Source of the DNA: Zygnema cylindricum
Taxonomy: Eukaryota; Streptophyta; Zygnematophyceae; Zygnematales; Zygnemataceae
Length of the DNA: 64,000 nt
Direction of reading: 5' to 3'
NCBI GenBank assembly: GCA_037447655.1
Contig: JBBHKE010000323.1
Location: forward strand, 62,001-126,000
Position 1 is the stretch's first letter. Each line of letters starts with the position of its first letter. Below are positions 22,132 through 33,125 of the stretch, in pieces. A program made the position numbers and the translations under genes. The notes below the pieces were generated by a model. It searched no databases and was not told the DNA's origin. It saw only the letters and a list, made by a program, of their open reading frames with translations.

Positions 22132-22314
22132 AAAAAAGTGTTACAACTTACAAGCATATTTAACGACAAGGCATTTAGTCTTCCACGAGTTCTTACACTA
22201 AATTAGAAATATAAAAAAATATTCCACGTGAACATAAATCCTTTTAACACTATTGACAATGAGCATTAGGATATGTCTACATGTGCCAAAAGGTTTTTTT
22301 GTCATTTTCCTCTA

Positions 22315-22990
22315 AAACTTGGCCCTACCGCTTAAGTTACAACCGTACAAAAAAATCAAAAAATGCGTCATCGCCCAACTTAAAATGTACTACATGTCGT
22401 CGTCAAGTGTTTTTCGACCCACGACCATGTCAAGAAACGTCATCTTCAAACCATTTTTTTAAAACACATCGGCGGTGTGTTTTAGATTAAATTATTTTCA
22501 CTAAACAAATAAGAACACATATTCGCAAGTGTCAAAATTTTCAAGATTTTCAAACAATTTTAAGGGACGAGAAAAAGTACAAAATTCGACATGTTTTGTC
22601 CGTTTGCGTTCGGTACGGAATTTTTTTTGCACGGGTCTCAGGATTACAATCTCGTTCCACATCAATCGGACAAGAGACATGAAGGCAAAGCGCATCCTCT
22701 TCAACCATGAAATGGCATAAGCTGGAAAACAATATGTCTATAATGTCACGGAAAGACATGCAACGTTATAAGCAATTACACAAACAACGTACGTCTTCAC
22801 AAATTGCAAAAGGTGACAACCGCTTAGGGCATTGTCGACACGTATACAATTGTCACACCCTAAAATAAAAAATTCATTGTTACATAGTGGCACACTTGAA
22901 AAACCGTGTACGAAAAATTTGCGCTAAAATATAAAGTAAGTTCGCTAATATACAAGTACATAGAGACATAGCCTTAAAAGCTATATTAGG
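22315..22990 (+). repeat. Unclassified dispersed repeat R, copy 1
   Basis: It aligns in the same orientation with 57485-58655. Shared blocks include GCTTAAGTTA, AATGTACTA(C/G)ATGT, TCGACCCAC..CCA, AAACGTCAT, a GTGTGTTTTA-like stretch, CAAGTGTCAAAA, ATGTTTTGTCCGTTTGCGT, GGGTCTCA, AATGTCACG.AA.ACATGC and ATTGTCGAC. No open frame is conserved between the copies, so it is probably an old non-coding transposon remnant. Confidence 0.6.
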
Positions 22991-23699
22991 TTCGGTAAAT
23001 GGTGGAACAAAACTTCTTATACTGTATGATCTTCATTTTGGCTACATAGGCAACAGATAAGACAATGAATAAAAAACTAGAGGGGGGCTTAAGAAAACTT
23101 GACAACATTCAAAGATGTGGCTAGTAAGAGCTAGCTCTATTATGACATAAGTACTTTGTCTAAGAGGCACGTTGAGGACTTGAAGTTTGTTTATTTATAA
23201 GTTACATGTAAAGTTATTTGAAAAGAATGGGATAAGAGAAATTAGTTAGTTGTTACTAATATTTTTTTGTTTCCTTTCAATTAAGTTATGAGATGTTTAT
23301 TCCAACGATTGTATTTTGGAAATGTGGCCAAGGCTAAAATTAAAATAGCTTAAAGTGAGCTCACCTTTAGTATGTTTGATTTTGAGAATACGGATGTAGA
23401 ATGTTTACAAGAGAATATCTTTAATAATACATACACCATGTTCGGTGCGATGTAGTATTAAAAGTACGATGAAAAAAGGGGTGAATTCGATCAATCGACT
23501 GCCTGATCAAGAGTGCGACACATGGTTTTAAAGGGATTACCCTTGTGAGTCGGATGTTATCTTTGAGGATACGGTTCAACAAACACCTATACCTTTCGTC
23601 TCCTTCCCAACGGGGTGAATTCCTTGTCCATCCTCTAATTTTGCGCCACCATACCCACCTATACATTTTCATGTATTGACCAGTGAACAGTTTTAATAA

Positions 23700-25330
23700 A
23701 GTGCATTTTCTCTTGTTGCTTTAATACTTTTAAAGTTTCACATACCAGTCCATGGGCCTCGGCTGATGCGAGAGAAGTTGCGATTGTGAATGCAACTCCA
23801 TGTCGCTCGAAAGCATCTTGTCACATCATGGAATGAACATCACAAATAATATCAGCTTAAGCCCTTCGGACTCACCTAAGACACGCCCAGCATCCGAAAG
23901 TACATGTGTTGTACCTTTTCGAAAGACAGCCATAATAGCCAATCCTGAACTTATACCCTGGTAATGCAAGATGAATTGCCAGCCCTAAAACTCATCCCCA
24001 TTTTTGATTGCTTACGGTTGGTTACTAATTAGCTGGTGTCAATTGCTTGATAATCACAAATTGGGTAAAGTTGAATTATAAAAGATCTTGCAGACTCGTG
24101 ACTCTTGACTGTTCATTGCTTTGCAACCAACAAACAGCAGTCGGTAAAAACATTATTCTCACATATTTCTAAGCATCGCCAAAGCTTTTACACTCAATTC
24201 ACTTAATGGCCAATATGGTTTCCCAATAAAATTAGACGCATATAAAACATCTTCAAGAGCAACAATCCTCATATTTGTGGAAAGAAACGCTTGTGAAGTT
24301 GCACGAAAGACATTGCTGACGAAGGATCCAGATGACAGGGAATCTTTATTTCAACAATCTGAGGCTCCAAAAATTACTACTTTAGCCCCAGATCGCCAAA
24401 AAAATTCAAACTTCTCCAACCATACGGTATGAAACTTGTCCCTTTTATCCCCTTAGAGGAAACTATCCTCAAGGTGCTCCATCGCAACTCCAATATGTTT
24501 TTTTACCTCCACTCTTATCAACGTATGTGCTACATTTCCAATCGTGATAAAAGAAGGAATTTTGTCATATGCGCTCTCCAAATAAAATGAGGATCCATTC
24601 TCCCTGCACCATTCTAAGAGAGGGAGCCTACCTCATATTAGCCGTAAAATTCAGCTTATTATCTCTTTTGTTTCGTTTTTTATTGGCAGTCAAACTTCTC
24701 ACCTTTCGAAACCAAGAAAACATTTAAGGAATCACGCAAAAAATCACCAATATTTCATCTTTATTGTCTTATTATTCTTCCCTCTCCCACGGAGAATCAT
24801 ACTATCCATTTTGCCTCGCACCTTTAGAATCCCATAAAATATTTGCCCTTAGAATTCCACATTAACTAAATCCTTTGTTTCTTGGATAGTTGTACGTAGT
24901 TCGAGCCCAAAATAGCTTCAAATTATATTGGTTATCATCAAAAATTTGTCGTTTGCATTTCTACAAGGGATTATTCACAAATTATGCTATCGACAACCCT
25001 TTGATCCCAATCAAGATTATTGTTTGCAATGATGTATGTTTGGGAGATCGTTTTTTGATGGAACTCCTACTTCTTTCCGTTGACACTGTTATGCCTCAAC
25101 CACTATGAAATTTTTTCGGACACCCATTTGTTCGTAGAGCTTCATAAGCTCCTCCCCTTATTCATCATTGAGGAAACCATTGATGTTGGACTCTCGCCTT
25201 TATCTCTCTTTAATTTCTATCGCAATTTTGTTCTTGGTCAAAGCTTTCATACCACCTTGTGGTTTAAGGGAAATAACAAAATCATCTTTCCTCAAATCCT
25301 CCACTAGTAGTAGATCCTTGAAACTTGTCA
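23700..25330 (-). pseudogene. Decayed coding-like sequence, family unknown
   Basis: The minus strand shows stretches of protein-like translation separated by stops and frame changes. Examples are an FKDLLLVEDLRKDDFVISL stretch near 25300, SAYDKIPSFITIGNVAHTL near 24570 and ISSGLAIMAVFRKGTTHVL near 23950. I recognise no family. It may be one broken gene or transposon reading from about 25330 down to 23700. The flanks (22990-23700 and 25330-26085) show nothing I can name. Confidence 0.25.
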
Positions 25331-26085
25331 TCTTTTTCTACGAAAGATAGAATTTGCGTTGTTGTATGTGTTAACTTAATTGTTACCAAAGAAAGATCGA
25401 CATTTAGTATTTTTTTATAGAGAAATTAGCACGAGAGGTCTAGATTTGGTCAACAACTCCAATTATTAATGTTGTCGTCTCAAGATTCTCTACGCCCAAC
25501 CTATTTTGATGTCCACAACTCCTTGGTCTACACGAATTCCCTCGCCTTGGTCCTCCCTATAATTCCATTTGTCTACTGTCCTCAAATTTTTCAAGGTAGT
25601 TGTATCAATTATGACCAAACTTGTAGATGTAGTCTTAGTATTTGTTCAATATACAATATTAAGCATCCCATTATGAACATATTGCTAATCTATTGAGCTA
25701 TAGAGACTTCTTGTTGTTGTTTCTTCAAAGTTAAGTACACCATGAATCGTTATTAGCGTCAATGACACTATATTGGTATCCACAACTTTTTGGCCTTGCA
25801 CCTAAAACAATATTGTGGACACTTATTTGTATTTCCGTTGCTTTTTTTCTTCCAACGATTCCAAACCAAGGCACCACGGCATTTGGCACTGAATTAGAAT
25901 GATAAAGAATATTATAAACCGCACGATATTAATTCCTAGTTGATAAAAACGTTATAAGGTGTACCGGTATTCTGCAGGCAAACAAATTTAAATATTTGCA
26001 CAATGGAATACGGCCCGAAGCAGTTTTTGTTTTTTTCACAATGATTGACGATACCGTTGGCCGACACCCGGCAAGTACACTACAC

Positions 26086-26125
26086 TGCGAATCGCTATTA
26101 GCGTATTGAGCGTTAATTCGGTTCC
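26086..26125 (+). repeat. Isolated ACACTGCGAATCGCTATTAGCG motif
   Basis: This is the left end of the same terminal motif seen in the MITE at 7376-7597. It is followed by GCGTTAATTCGGTTCCCCCG, which also has relatives near 7415 and 28220. The matching right end was not found close by. Confidence 0.4.
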
Positions 26126-26333
26126 CCCGAATTTTTGCCCAAATTAAAAAATAGACTTATCCACACTATTTAAAATTTATAGTAATGTCTAATTAGAGTA
26201 AGGGCGTGTCCCCATGTAACCGAAACTTTGAAACGTTACTTTGGATTTTAGCGCAGATTTTACAGTGTACTTTTCAAAGTGTGCGTATGTCAATCGTTAC
26301 TTGCGCGTTCATTACTTCGAATATGTGACAGTT

Positions 26334-26345
26334 GTAGACGTCTAC
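26334..26345. promoter_or_regulatory. GTAGACGTCTAC palindrome with nearby ACGTC motifs
   Basis: A perfect 12-base palindrome with an ACGT core is followed by further GTAGACG(T/A)C motifs up to 26425 and by GTGACGTCAT at 26482-26491. ACGT cores are typical bZIP binding sites. The same GTAGACGTCAA motif is repeated in the LTRs of element C. A regulatory role is inference only. Confidence 0.3.
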
Positions 26346-26389
26346 AAAATGTGTGACAGTCTACGAAACGAAATGTAGACGACTACGAA

Positions 26390-26800
26390 ACGTCCTAAAA
26401 AAGGCGACGGTTGTAGACGTCGAGGTTTTTGTGACGTTGTAGATGTTTAGGGTTTTGTGACATAGCTAGTCATGCTACCATGTGACGTCATCAGTACATA
26501 CATTTTCCGCCATGGCTTCCCGATTTCGTTTTCTTATCTTTTATCATTCGATATGCCATCAAACTTAGACCAAAAATATTAAAAAAATCATATATATGTA
26601 TATATATATAACTTTCATTCGATACTATTATTGCTGCATCTCGTGTATATATGAGAGAAAGAGGAGTGGTCGTGTGAGAAAGAGGGGGAGAGACGAGGAC
26701 GCCGTAAAATTTTGCAAAGGACCCATGAAGGAAAGTGGATGTCCGCGACCCCTGCAAAATTTTTGCCGTACATGTTTGTCATTTTCTTATGGGCATGCGC
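26390..26800 (+). repeat. Dispersed repeat, inverted partner of 7600-8110
   Basis: It matches the reverse complement of 7600-8110 in ordered blocks (see that entry). A 17-base TA-rich tract at 26590-26610 is specific to this copy. Confidence 0.55.
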
Positions 26801-27039
26801 GTGACGAGGAGTGAAAAACATAGCGTGTACTTTCTTTCGTGCAATTTTTTTCGAAAATGTTTGACACGTGCAATACAGATTTGTATTCTTCAATAGGGTA
26901 GTATCAGTATATAAATAAGGAAACGTTGTTCGCCCCTCTGCGAAACCTTATATAGGCGGTAGGCGGTGTGTTTGTCTTCGATTTTTTTCGTCCGTCCGCA
27001 GTACGGACAACATTACGGCTGGGACAATGTAATGCAATC

Positions 27040-27615
27040 GTGCGACCGTCTGCAGTACATACCGCCGTACCGCTGGCACAATGTAACGGTGCCACCCGTA
27101 CCGCCATACGGATGGCGTAATCTTACATTGCCAGTTGTCAGTGTGCAGACCACCGTACGGCTGGCATACTCTAACATTGCCAACCGTCGGTGTGCAGAGC
27201 GCCGTACGGTTGGCGAAACCTAACATTGCCACCCGTCGATGTGCAGACCGCCGTACGGTTGGCGTAATCTAACATTGCCAACCGTCGATGTGCATACCGC
27301 CGTACGGTTGGCGTAACCAAACTTTGCCACCCGTCGGTGTGCAAACCGCCGTACGGATGGCATAATCTAACATTGCCAACCGTCGGTGTGCAGACCGCCG
27401 TACGGATGGCGTAATGTAACATTGCCAACTGTCGCTATGCAGACCGCCGTACGGATGGCGTAATTTAACGTTGTCGTGCGTCGTTGTGCATATCACCGTA
27501 CGGATGGGCTAATGTAACATTGCCGTGCGTCGGTGTGCAGATCGCCGTACGGATGGCGTAATGTAACATTGCCGTGCGTCGCTATGCAGACCGCATTACG
27601 GATAGCGTAATGTAT
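27040..27615 (+). repeat. 47-bp minisatellite with CCGTACGG palindromic core
   Basis: About 12 head-to-tail units of 47 bp follow the pattern GTGCAGACCGCCGTACGGAT, then GGCGTAATCTAACATTGCC, then AACCGTCG. The first and last units are the most diverged. Most units keep CCGTACGG. Since 47 is not a multiple of three, the long repetitive open frames on the minus strand rotate through all frames and are not genes. A partial unit recurs at about 28138-28160, near the Helitron 3' end. Confidence 0.92.
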
Positions 27616-28185
27616 CATTAATTTGGGTTCTTGAAAATTTGATTTTTTTTCTTAAATAGGATACATGATTTTAATTGTTCCTTAACTTTAATTAAGGTAC
27701 CGTACAAAATAGCGTAAAGAACAAAAGTACAATTAGATCTAAATAGTGTGGTGTACGGTCTATGTCAAACCGTACATAAATGTACCTTTTCAAGTGAAAA
27801 TTTTACAAAAAATGAATTAAAGCAGAAGCGCACGCATAGGAACGTGCGCTCAAAAAACGGGATTATTTCTGACACGTAAATTAGTCTAACATGCACGGAT
27901 ATTTAAATTCACGACGGCGTACGATTTCTAATATTTTGTACGGATACATATATTAATACATATAATCGTACGGCGAATAATCCATTTTTGCTGTTCCCAA
28001 ATTAGCATAATGCCGAAATTAGAATACATTATTACAAATTATAAAAAAAAAAATCAAATTCTTATTTAGCATCAATTACGTTAAATTTTCTTCAATACTA
28101 TTTAAACTTTGACACTAATAACAATTCGCGGTGTAGCGTTGCCGTGCGTCCGTATTACGGGCATGATAAACTAGACAGGGTACAT

Positions 28186-28212
28186 GCCCGTGTAACGGGC
28201 GTTAATTACTAG
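28186..28212 (+). terminator. Helitron 3' hairpin and CTAG end
   Basis: A 15-base hairpin (6-bp stem, GTA loop), 8 spacer bases and CTAG, followed by T at 28213. This is the classic transposition terminator layout of plant Helitrons. Confidence 0.7.
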
Positions 28213-29365
28213 TTAGAGTAAATAACGCTAATTCGGTCGCCTTAAATTTCGACTCTATCACGTTAAATAGAGTAAATGATTCGAAGTTTTTCATTATACT
28301 ATTTAAGGTAAAGTTTAATTAGCGTAAAAAATCCTAATATAGGTTCGTTTTAAATAATGTGGAGTACGGACAACGTCTGATTGTGCAAAATTGTAATTTT
28401 ATAAGTAAAAAGGTACAAATAATAATTTAATAGAATCGCGCTCGCATGTGAAATTGCACTAAACAAAAAAAATAAATCGCATCGAAAAAAACCCGTTCGC
28501 ATAGCTCCGTCTGTCGACAACATTCTCGCCCGTGTGAACATTTACATGAATTTACATGTGAAAATTTTATAGTTAAACGACAACAGTATGAGTTGAGACA
28601 AATAGTATATATCTATGAGACAAATAGTACTAACGTCGTTATGAAGTAAAAATTTAAGGCTTTTTCCGGTGAATTCTTTCTTGTTGGTGGATACTTTTCA
28701 TTTGAATAAAAATTGATACAGTTTTCATATTTTTGTTAACATTGCTCTGTTTGTAATGCTTATTGAGCCGGCAACCTTTTGATTTTTGACGCACATTTTT
28801 AGTCTATGGAACTGTCTGTACCGAATTGTACAACATAACAGGGTGATTTCTGCTTGATTCCATTGCAATCCCTCTCTTTTTTCTCTTTTCTGCTCTTTCT
28901 CTCCATATCCTTCCCTGCTTGGCCCTGTCGCACTCTTCATCTGTCTTCTTTTAGTCCCCTTTCTCTCCCTCCTCACCTCATTCTTTTTTACCGAAGCCCA
29001 CCTTTCTTTATACATCTGTATTATTGTGCCATGTCTACCATCCCAGTGACTGTAGAATAAAAACAAAAAAGTCAAGAAAAATCTAGCTCACGTCTTATCA
29101 AAGAGAAAAATACCTTGTGTAGTCTCCAGCCCAACATTTATCACGCGGGTGAAGATTTCTTGTATAATACAATGTCAAATTGATTCAGAGTCTTTCTCCC
29201 ACTTCCCCTCCCTCGGTGTATTCTCTCTCTCTCCCTCCATTTCACATTCAAGTCTTTGTCGGAAGACTGTTCAAAATTCTCTCTCTCTCTCCACCTTTGC
29301 CCTCCTCCTTTCCTCCATTTCAGAAGCTAATCTTTGTGTGTTTTTCTTGTATATATGATTTTCAG
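28213..29365 (+). other. Gap before the GDSL exons; pyrimidine-rich
   Basis: No gene was found. The part from about 28855 to 29330 is rich in CT tracts and ends in a branch/acceptor-like TTGTATATATGATTTTCAG just before the GDSL exon, so its end behaves as an intron. I looked here for the missing upstream GDSL exons (GDS motif, GxND block) and did not see them. Confidence 0.5.
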
Positions 29366-30635
29366 ACTCTCTACCAAGCAGGTGCCCGGAAGTTTCTCCT
29401 GTTCGAAGTTGGAGATATGGGCTGTATTCCTACGATTCTTTCCGCTTTTAATGTGTCCACACTTAATCCGGTGTGTGTTCCCTCGGTTTCTCTCCTCGTT
29501 TCTGCCCATAACGCCGCCCTCGGGAATCTCGTCTCCTCTCTCGGCCAAATACTGACAGACGCTCATTTCATCACCAGCAAAGTCGGCGGATTTGTGACGA
29601 AGGCGGCAATGAATCCCTCCGCATATGGTATGTCTTTATTTTCACTGTTACCGTAGTTATCTGGATTTTACTGAAATTTATTTGCACGATAATCACGAGT
29701 CAGTTCATCATGAGTTGTACGGGTTATTCATGAATTTTAAGTGAACCGTTCACCAACGTTATTATGGAATTTCGTTGGCCGAGTATGTTGGCATAAATTG
29801 TTATCCAAGTCAAACACAAGTTTTGAATACGACGAGTAATCCACACGCTCAGTTCATTTTTTTTTCGTTTCCTTATCAACACTTATGGTATGTTTGTTAC
29901 TGGGCATGGAGTATTGGCCGTCGTTTCTGGACATTATGATCTCATCGCGACCAAATTTAGAGCGTTGAGCATTGAATGTTAGACTTAACATGTATTTCTG
30001 AACATTGAACATTGGAAACCCAACATTGGTCATCTATCATCAAACAATGATACTGAAAAATCAAACAATAAATACGGATCTTTAAGCAATGCACGTTAAA
30101 TGTGTTAGGTTAAACATTAAATATTGAGCAATTATCAAATTACCCTTGAAAAACAAAAGAAAAAGAAAATTAGAGTAGCGACTTTAGGTTTGAAAGTCAG
30201 ATATTGCTCAGTTAAATAAGGACATTTGGTAGTTACCTAACGGTTGACTGAGGACGTTTGTTTTGAAGTTTGGTGAAAATACAAATTGGAGGATGGGCGT
30301 GTCCTGCTATCAAAGCTGAAACAAATCACTCCACAATACTTTACTTTCTAACTTGACCTTACTTAACTTCCTTTTTTTTGTTTTTTGTTTCTCCCGGTCA
30401 TTTCCTTTTAGGCTTCGTCAATGGAACTTCGTCTTGTTGTGGTGGAGGTGGTATTTTTAATAGCCTTCAATGCGGGCTTCCTGGAACCACATATTGTTCT
30501 AATAGGGACGACTATTTATTCTGGGACAGCGTTCATTTGACTCAACATGCGTTAAAACTAATTTCGGAGGGAGTCTTTACTGGGAATTCCAGTTATGTGG
30601 TACCTTTTGGAGTCGAAGCTCTTTCGGCATATTAG
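29366..30635 (+). CDS. GDSL-type (SGNH) esterase/lipase, last two exons only
   Basis: Exon 29366-29627 starts after TTTTCAG and encodes LYQAGARKFLLFEVGDMGCIP, the conserved block of plant GDSL esterases, through MNPSAYG. The donor GTATGT and acceptor CCTTTTAG flank a 784-bp intron that splits a Gly codon. Exon 30412-30635 encodes FVNGTSSCCGGGG and the catalytic block FWDSVHLTQ, which keeps the Asp and His of the triad, and ends at TAG 30633-30635. Such secreted plant enzymes hydrolyse lipid or acyl esters in wall, cuticle or seed. The N-terminal exons, with the signal peptide, the GDS nucleophile and the GxND block, are absent upstream within this window, so the copy is 5'-truncated or has a very long intron filled with transposons. 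The exons themselves are undamaged. Confidence 0.78.
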
Positions 30636-32185
30636 GATTGATGCTATGGGTTTTCTGTGATGCAATTGAAGGAGTTTGAGCTTCGGAGTACTTGCAATGG
30701 AATTGGTTCGGTTTCAACTATCTAGTTGTTGAGTTTAATTAACTTTGTGTTGTGATTTTTTGATAAGTATATTGTTTTAGACGGTTCCTTTACGATAGTT
30801 TGTATAAAGCTGAAAACAATAGCTGTTTTTTGCTCTATTGCATGTGTTTCTTTTTGAGGCTAACGTTAAGTTATTGTTCAAACGATTGGTCCGTGCAACA
30901 GCAAAGATCGATCCGCAGCAACAAATGTATATGCAAAGATTACGTTTATTTATTTAATTTTTAAAACTACCAATTATTTTTTTAGCTTCCGTTGTCGAGT
31001 TTCATGTTTGTCAACTTTATGGCTGTGGAATTTGGTTCAAAATGTGCAAAAATTACCAGAAGCTATGATGTTGTTCCTTCAACAGGAGGAAAAATAGGAA
31101 CCTGTATAGTGTAATCACGGGAATTGTTTTCCACGGTGAAAAACAAGGATGTGTTCCGTGTGACGATTCTACTTTTTTTCACAAAGATTGAATGTGAGGC
31201 ATTTACTTACACGGGGTCTTGATTATAGCCATCATAGAATCATAAGAGTCATCTTCTCGTTTGCCTATCTACTCTAACTAGTGTATGCCATTCTTAACAG
31301 CGAAGTAATTAAGCTTGTTCTTTCAGCTTGCAAATGTTCAAATTTTATTCAAACTACATCAGTAGAATTTGAACACGGTCATCACATGTCTTAAAACACA
31401 TTAGGAGAATTGTTTTGGCTAGGATATCCCCCAACGGCAAAACAACCATTGACTTCCATATTCAGAAAAAGCTCAGACTTGTCAGGGTTGTCAGACACAA
31501 GTACCCCACTTAAAAAACAAAAAAAAGAGTTAATTCCAAAAAGGAATTCCTGCGGAAAAACTTTTAAAATATCTGTTGGAATGTAAGTTAGAGATTAGCT
31601 GTGGTAATTACCCAAATTGACCTGGATTTAAGTCGTAGCAATAACAAAAGGGATTGGTTTTAAAGAAAATCAAGCCCAACATTTTACAAGGTCAACTTAT
31701 ATGAGGTCTACGGTATAGGTTCTGGGTCTCTCTAATTGGCAAATCATATACAATTTCTTCATTTTTACAAAAAATCACACTCTTGGTTCATTTTTTTTAT
31801 TTTTTTGGTTGGATAGTTATATCCTTCGTTTGATAAAGGTTAATACACCTAACACTCCTCGAGGATCTTCTGTTGGATTTAAACGATTCTGAGGGATATC
31901 GGCATTGACGAATGGACGCTATTCCGTTTCATTTCGGAATTACATCGGCTCGTAGGGAAAGGCGTTTTGGAAATTCCGAGGAGCCGTTGAGATTAGGTTT
32001 GCCTTTTGTACACTTAAAATAGTGTGTTTTGTGTCGTTAGCGGCAGAAAAAGAACAGGTGTCACTGTTTGATTCAACCTCATTGATTTGCATCGTGATTG
32101 TCACGCATTTCAGTAGAGAACAACAGGAAAAGCAGAAAGCACAAAATATTGTCATTGACATCTTTATCTCTAGCATTCAGACTTA
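30636..32185. other. Intergenic, nothing recognised
   Basis: AT-rich sequence with no open frame of note, no repeat shared with the rest of the window, and no LTR or TIR end that I can define. It separates the GDSL exons from the first Hsp20-like unit. Confidence 0.4.
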
Positions 32186-33125
32186 TCCGTTTGGATCACA
32201 TTCGCTCGTTTTTTCAAAGGCAAGCCAATCACTCTGCATGAATAGTTTAACAACTTCGCAGATTTTCAGAAAAGTAAATATCATTTTCAAAATAAGTTCA
32301 GATAATGGACATGCAAATAGACAATTGTTTAATGGAAAACACCGCCACCAATTATATTGGATTCTCACTCGCTGTTGTAATGGTAAAATTGGAGAGACAA
32401 TTCTTACGACGTACCAATCCTGACCATTGTCCATACTATAATTGACAAATTTCAGGCAAGTTTTCCAATTCCCAACTTCAGAGCCAATGGCAGGAAAATT
32501 TTGGTTTTTTCTCCTGTGAATAACCATTTCTACTGAATATATATTCTCTTCTAAAAACAAACTTTTAGTCCAAACGGACAAATGTGCACTGATAAGTCTA
32601 GATGATCATTGAGACGCGTACCACTTTCTAGGTACAGAAAATGGCCACTTTGGAGGTCGAAATTTTTGGCTTATCTACAATTGTCATTTTAAAAATTGAC
32701 CAAAATCGTCAACTTCAGTCCAGGCAGGCCCAAGGCATCAACTTGAAAGTGGATTGTAAAACCAAAGGCAGCATTGACAATACAAACCGCATCACCTGTC
32801 TAGTTCATTTCAAAAAAAATGCGATCCTTTTTATTGTGATTATTTTTCCATAGAAGTTCAGCATTTTTTTTCCAAAAAGATACCTTTGATTTATTTTTTA
32901 TTTGCTTTTTCCCTTTGTTGACATTTCTGGCTTATGTACATCTCGTGATTATACTAACCTTCCTTACTCGCGGAGATGGGAGCCACCTGGCATCACCTGT
33001 CAATATTTTACAATTGTCCTTACAACCCCTCACTCTTCAAAAATCTAACAGGAGTAAAAATCAAGAGAAGGAGAGTTAATTCCACTTCTCTTGTCTCTCC
33101 CTTATCTATCTACACTAAACCTCCT

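Larger units (their letters stand above)
26904..28212 (+). mobile_element. Probable non-autonomous Helitron carrying a minisatellite
   Basis: The 3' end has the Helitron signature: a perfect 6-bp hairpin GCCCGT-GTA-ACGGGC (28186-28200), 8 bases, then CTAG (28209-28212) followed by T. The proposed 5' end TCAGTATATAAATAAGG at 26904 is preceded by A, giving the expected A/T insertion. The 3' end is well supported; the 5' end is the best candidate I see. There is no RepHel coding region, so movement would depend on another element. The body holds the 47-bp minisatellite at 27040-27615. Confidence 0.6.

Noticed and set aside
27040-27615. Possible CRISPR array or tandem gene family
   Set aside because: Units are directly adjacent without unique spacers, the context is eukaryotic, and 47-bp units rotate the frame. 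It is a minisatellite.
28725-29075. 116-codon minus-strand frame before the GDSL exons
   Set aside because: It lies in a pyrimidine-rich tract and has biased composition with no domain; it is likely a by-product of the CT repeats.
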